Positions 63,901 through 64,000 of a stretch of 64,000 bases of DNA are shown here, piece after piece. Origin of the DNA: Sipunculus nudus (taxonomy: Eukaryota; Annelida; Sipuncula; Golfingiida; Sipunculidae); the NCBI GenBank assembly GCA_026874595.1, contig CM049318.1, positions 6,153,741 through 6,217,740 of the forward strand, given 5' to 3'. The notes beneath the pieces are model-generated. The model ran no database searches. It saw only the letters and a program-made list of their open reading frames with translations, and had not been told where the DNA came from. Numbering within the stretch: the stretch's first letter is position 1; every line of letters begins with the position of its first letter. A program made the position numbers and the translations under genes.

Positions 63901-64000
63901 GTGGTCAAACAAACTTGGGATGTATACAAACTCCAGAAGGCAGAGTGATTTCATGAGCTCGACAGGTTCATTTTTACTCATCGAACTGATGAGGTACTCC
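48153..64000 (+). CDS. Multi-CUB-domain secreted or membrane protein gene (3' end outside window)
   Basis: At least 15 exons encode a signal-peptide-like start followed by seven CUB domains in series. CUB domains are about 110-residue extracellular beta-sandwiches that bind proteins or glycans, often through calcium. Each domain is split in two exons: the first (110-134 nt) starts in phase 1, carries the C-G/S start and SPGYP turn, and ends in phase 0 after C-hydrophobic-W; the second (220-271 nt) runs phase 0 to phase 1 with L-D-L, YDG and G-F-L-W-S-F. The rule holds for all exons. Coding segments: 48,153-48,225; 55,067-55,200; 55,455-55,716; 56,018-56,151; 56,541-56,796; 57,984-58,117; 58,364-58,634; 58,857-58,966; 59,102-59,321; 60,560-60,690; 60,910-61,180; 61,387-61,508; 61,743-62,013; 63,464-63,585; 63,824 onward. 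An in-frame stop in exon 3 and two GC donors need explaining. No protease, EGF or transmembrane segment is visible, so the molecular role is unknown. Exon calls are strong; transcript structure is inferred. Confidence 0.85.
48864..48903 (+). repeat. (CT)n microsatellite
   Basis: About 19 uninterrupted CT units inside intron 1; they create Ser-Leu and Arg-Glu open frames without meaning. Confidence 0.95.
52844..53094. mobile_element. MITE-like element with ACCTCC/GGAGGT ends
   Basis: Begins ACCTCCACCAAGG and ends CCTGGCGGAGGT, imperfect inverted repeats. Inside are 'cctgaagatttaatcaaaat', 'cgtcaataacattttgaata' and 'ttgctaacagacaaacatac', a core typical of short dispersed repeats in marine invertebrates. 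No coding potential. Target duplication not evident. Confidence 0.55.
53600..53830 (+). repeat. Fragment related to the preceding MITE-like element
   Basis: 'gtaaatttcatcaaactcct' with 'gatattttgctaacagacaa' and following gacaaac units match the core of the 52.8-kb element in the same orientation; the inverted ends are not recognisable. Confidence 0.4.
54702..54740 (+). repeat. (TTTG)n and poly-T tract
   Basis: Four to five gttt units pass into about 20 T. Low complexity only. Confidence 0.9.
54885..54950 (-). repeat. (TA)n microsatellite, possibly a retroposon tail
   Basis: About 25 TA units. On the minus strand the tract is preceded by 'ttgtacgaataaagatatac', which resembles the 3' end (AATAAA plus microsatellite) of a non-LTR retroposon. 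It would end about 115 bp upstream of the exon 2 acceptor. No reverse-transcriptase codons are visible, so the tail reading is tentative. Confidence 0.5.
55067..55200 (+). CDS. CUB gene exon 2: first half of CUB1
   Basis: Acceptor 'ttatttgcag', 134 nt, phase 1 to 0. It reads CGNTKTPVIIRG, then GFIGTPGYPNRYPGG and QCLLIFLV. The PGYP turn and both N-terminal cysteines are present; the usual Trp after the second Cys is Leu. Donor GAG|GTACGC. Confidence 0.85.
55455..55716 (+). CDS. CUB gene exon 3: second half of CUB1, with in-frame stop
   Basis: Acceptor 'aaacatag', 262 nt, phase 0 to 1, donor AAG|GTAGGT. It reads VVHINLLDLNVNG, SLRIFGCEEG, SSSQVVVIQF, then a TAA stop at 55,605-55,607, then TGYKVDDTSFLLRWLYLS and a Ser/Thr/Pro linker. 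Coding similarity continues in the same frame after the stop, so a single base change (such as AAA to TAA) is the simplest origin. The YDG motif is replaced by FGC. A CAG|GTCGTG at 55,584-55,589 could serve as an earlier donor. Confidence 0.75.
56018..56151 (+). CDS. CUB gene exon 4: first half of CUB2
   Basis: Acceptor 'tctacggcag', 134 nt, phase 1 to 0. It reads ACKKNRLKIFSSG, then EGFITSPGYPNEYPAW and SSCLWCIISNENE. The 134-nt length matches exons 2 and 6, which places the donor at GAG|GCAATA: a GC rather than GT donor. Read-through would add about 17 residues before a stop. Confidence 0.75.
56455..56480. repeat. (AAT)n microsatellite in intron 4
   Basis: Eight AAT units, 60 bp upstream of the exon 5 acceptor. 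Confidence 0.9.
56541..56796 (+). CDS. CUB gene exon 5: second half of CUB2
   Basis: Acceptor 'ttttttacatag', 256 nt, phase 0 to 1, donor CTG|GTAAGT. It reads IIQLNLPDLHLDRASLTVIG, an NQTT sequon, ESVVIVEFKT and GKGFRLTFSF, then a Pro/Ala-rich linker. YDG is lost (IGG) and there is no cysteine. Confidence 0.85.
56797..57983 (+). other. Intron 5 of the CUB gene
   Basis: About 1.2 kb between CUB2 and CUB3, phase 1. No extra CUB exon, RNA gene or recognisable transposon was seen. Confidence 0.5.
57984..58117 (+). CDS. CUB gene exon 6: first half of CUB3
   Basis: Acceptor 'tctgtttcag', 134 nt, phase 1 to 0, donor GAG|GTATTT. It reads ECGSPNSPSIINGSTG, GILHSPGYPGNYANG and LNCYWLLLA: the most canonical N-terminal CUB half in the gene. 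Confidence 0.9.
58364..58634 (+). CDS. CUB gene exon 7: second half of CUB3
   Basis: Acceptor 'ccaattttattag', 271 nt, phase 0 to 1. It reads TFRVSIFLLDLERDYDFLSF, an NTTE sequon, SGSAIFIQFTTD and KRGFLLIWSFESS, then a linker. The donor TCTT|GTGAGA gives 271 nt, the same length as exons 11 and 13. No cysteine of the second CUB disulfide is present. Confidence 0.85.
58857..58966 (+). CDS. CUB gene exon 8: first half of CUB4 (shortened)
   Basis: Acceptor 'ttttttaacgtag', 110 nt, phase 1 to 0. It reads SCRFVDSPVIIDGTQTDG, then LNLNSDECYLLFIARMDQ. Both cysteines remain but the SPGYP turn segment is deleted (24 nt shorter than exons 2, 4 and 6). The donor is CAG|GCAAGT, a perfect match to the GC-AG consensus. 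Confidence 0.8.
59102..59321 (+). CDS. CUB gene exon 9: second half of CUB4 (shortened)
   Basis: Acceptor 'actgactgtag', 220 nt, phase 0 to 1, donor AAG|GTAATT. It reads VLYITLNTSQGVIEFYQADG, then PGTVIITVKRSFDLQLRWSF and a Ser/Thr linker. An alternative acceptor (ccatcccag after 59,120) would remove the start of the first strand, so 59,102 is preferred. Compact relative to the other CUB halves. Confidence 0.8.
59322..60559 (+). other. Intron 9 of the CUB gene
   Basis: About 1.2 kb between CUB4 and CUB5, phase 1. It contains a C16 run at 60,211-60,226; nothing else recognised. Confidence 0.5.
60560..60690 (+). CDS. CUB gene exon 10: first half of CUB5
   Basis: Acceptor 'ccttttatttag', 131 nt, phase 1 to 0, donor CAG|GTCGTT. 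It reads ACRSVGSPTVIRGEEDDG, LSSPGYPKLYANG and LNCHWLFVGNKNQ. Confidence 0.9.
60910..61180 (+). CDS. CUB gene exon 11: second half of CUB5
   Basis: Acceptor 'ttcgttcgcag', 271 nt, phase 0 to 1, donor GCG|GTAATT. It reads IIQIVISNLDVEDGYDFLNF, then YDGPS, KCTG, STGALLLVRFSSDGS and GKGFQLNWSFLSL. YDFLNFYDG and FSSD keep the aspartates that bind calcium in many CUB domains. Confidence 0.9.
61387..61508 (+). CDS. CUB gene exon 12: first half of CUB6
   Basis: Acceptor 'cttcttcgttaag', 122 nt, phase 1 to 0, donor CAG|GTTGTA. It reads ACHPASSPMIITGQRG, then LSSRCYAYLYIRRCYWLF. The usual SPGYP is SRCYA, adding a third cysteine. Confidence 0.85.
61743..62013 (+). CDS. CUB gene exon 13: second half of CUB6
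   Basis: Acceptor 'tcatccacag', 271 nt, phase 0 to 1, donor CCG|GTAATT. It reads IILLSIRSLDLERNFDFLYI, YDGAS, NDTVNVSSTGARVLLEFTTE and KRGFQLSWSF, then a linker. Two N-glycosylation sequons (NDT, NVS) lie in one loop and a third (NVS) in the linker. Confidence 0.9.
62155..63290 (+). pseudogene. 5'-truncated non-LTR reverse transcriptase in intron 13
   Basis: Plus-strand phrases in several frames: 'WFKSYLHLRSCRVNIG' (62,158 on), 'LNFSVPQGSCGGQVLYLAYA' (RT motif B, about 62,235-62,300), 'GYADDHVKKRSFNL' (motif C with YADD, about 62,335-62,380), 'WMKTG' region, 'VISHLDYSNGIMFGLPESSI' (about 62,720-62,780), 'NIAAKLVFNISMYDSAEKQV' and 'LTLVYKCFDERASYYLDDLF', then 'RKIFQCMRSQ'. This order is the RT core and thumb of a CR1-like element of the YADDH type. 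A 3' end with 'agcgctatatcaaaata' follows near 63,280. Many stops and frame changes. It lies on the same strand as the host gene and accounts for most of this unusually long interdomain intron. Confidence 0.75.
63464..63585 (+). CDS. CUB gene exon 14: first half of CUB7
   Basis: Acceptor 'ataatgttttag', 122 nt, phase 1 to 0, donor CAG|GTACAT. It reads VCGSVDSPTLLTTTSG, then ENICHWLLIACANQ. The SPGYP turn is absent, as in CUB4. The last 12 exonic bases and the donor are duplicated 39 bp downstream. Confidence 0.85.
63574..63650 (+). repeat. 39-bp tandem duplication of an exon end and donor
   Basis: 'tgtgcaaatcaggtacattt' at 63,574 is repeated at 63,613 with the same downstream 'ttaatctttattt'. 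The first copy spans the exon 14 end and its donor; the second is an identical donor 39 bp into the intron. Using it would insert an in-frame TAA (CAG GTA CAT TTT TAA). Confidence 0.9.
63824..64000 (+). CDS. CUB gene exon 15: second half of CUB7 (cut by window end)
   Basis: Acceptor 'gtttgatttcag', phase 0. It reads SVEISELDLSLNDGNNILNF, YDGPNMWSN, then STGSFLLIELMRYS at the window edge, where other domains have the V-F/L-x-F-S/T-D strand. The GF-L-WSF end and any further domains lie outside. Confidence 0.85.

Overview
This window reads as AT-rich, repeat-rich nuclear DNA from a marine invertebrate, most likely a mollusc and possibly a bivalve. The evidence is a spliced multi-exon gene, 5'-truncated non-LTR retrotransposons, a tRNA-derived SINE, a pogo-like DNA transposon and many short dispersed repeats of kinds common in lophotrochozoan genomes. 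The species call is inference. I see no operon, no CRISPR array, no rRNA and no intact tRNA gene.

Layout. 1-21,677: no credible gene; dispersed and tandem repeats, notably a family carrying the palindrome GGTGGCGCCACC and a unit I call R that recurs always in the same orientation. 21,678-42,165: a head-to-tail tandem segmental duplication, unit A (21,678-32,785) and unit B (32,786-42,165). Each unit holds a tRNA-derived SINE head and three minus-strand non-LTR fragments. Later events separate the units: A alone carries a 1,869-bp insertion with a 9-bp terminal inverted repeat and a TTA target duplication (B has the empty site), plus a plus-strand retrotransposon insertion. B alone has two small internal duplications. 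41,862-44,650: a long copy of the GGCGCC family, into which the right end of the duplication falls. 45,304-46,502: a degenerate pogo/Tigger-like element flanked by TA.

48,153-64,000 (+): the one convincing gene, a secreted or membrane-anchored protein made of at least seven CUB domains. A signal-peptide-like first exon is separated by a 6.8-kb intron from an array in which every CUB domain is split into two exons, with phase-1 introns between domains and phase-0 introns inside them. This phase rule fixed all 15 exon boundaries proposed here. The gene leaves the window in the second half of CUB7. Oddities are an in-frame stop in the second exon of CUB1, GC donors in two intradomain introns, and loss of the usual second CUB disulfide. 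A degenerate reverse transcriptase lies in the intron before CUB7.

All exon calls come from hand translation and splice-site reading; no alignment or expression data were available.
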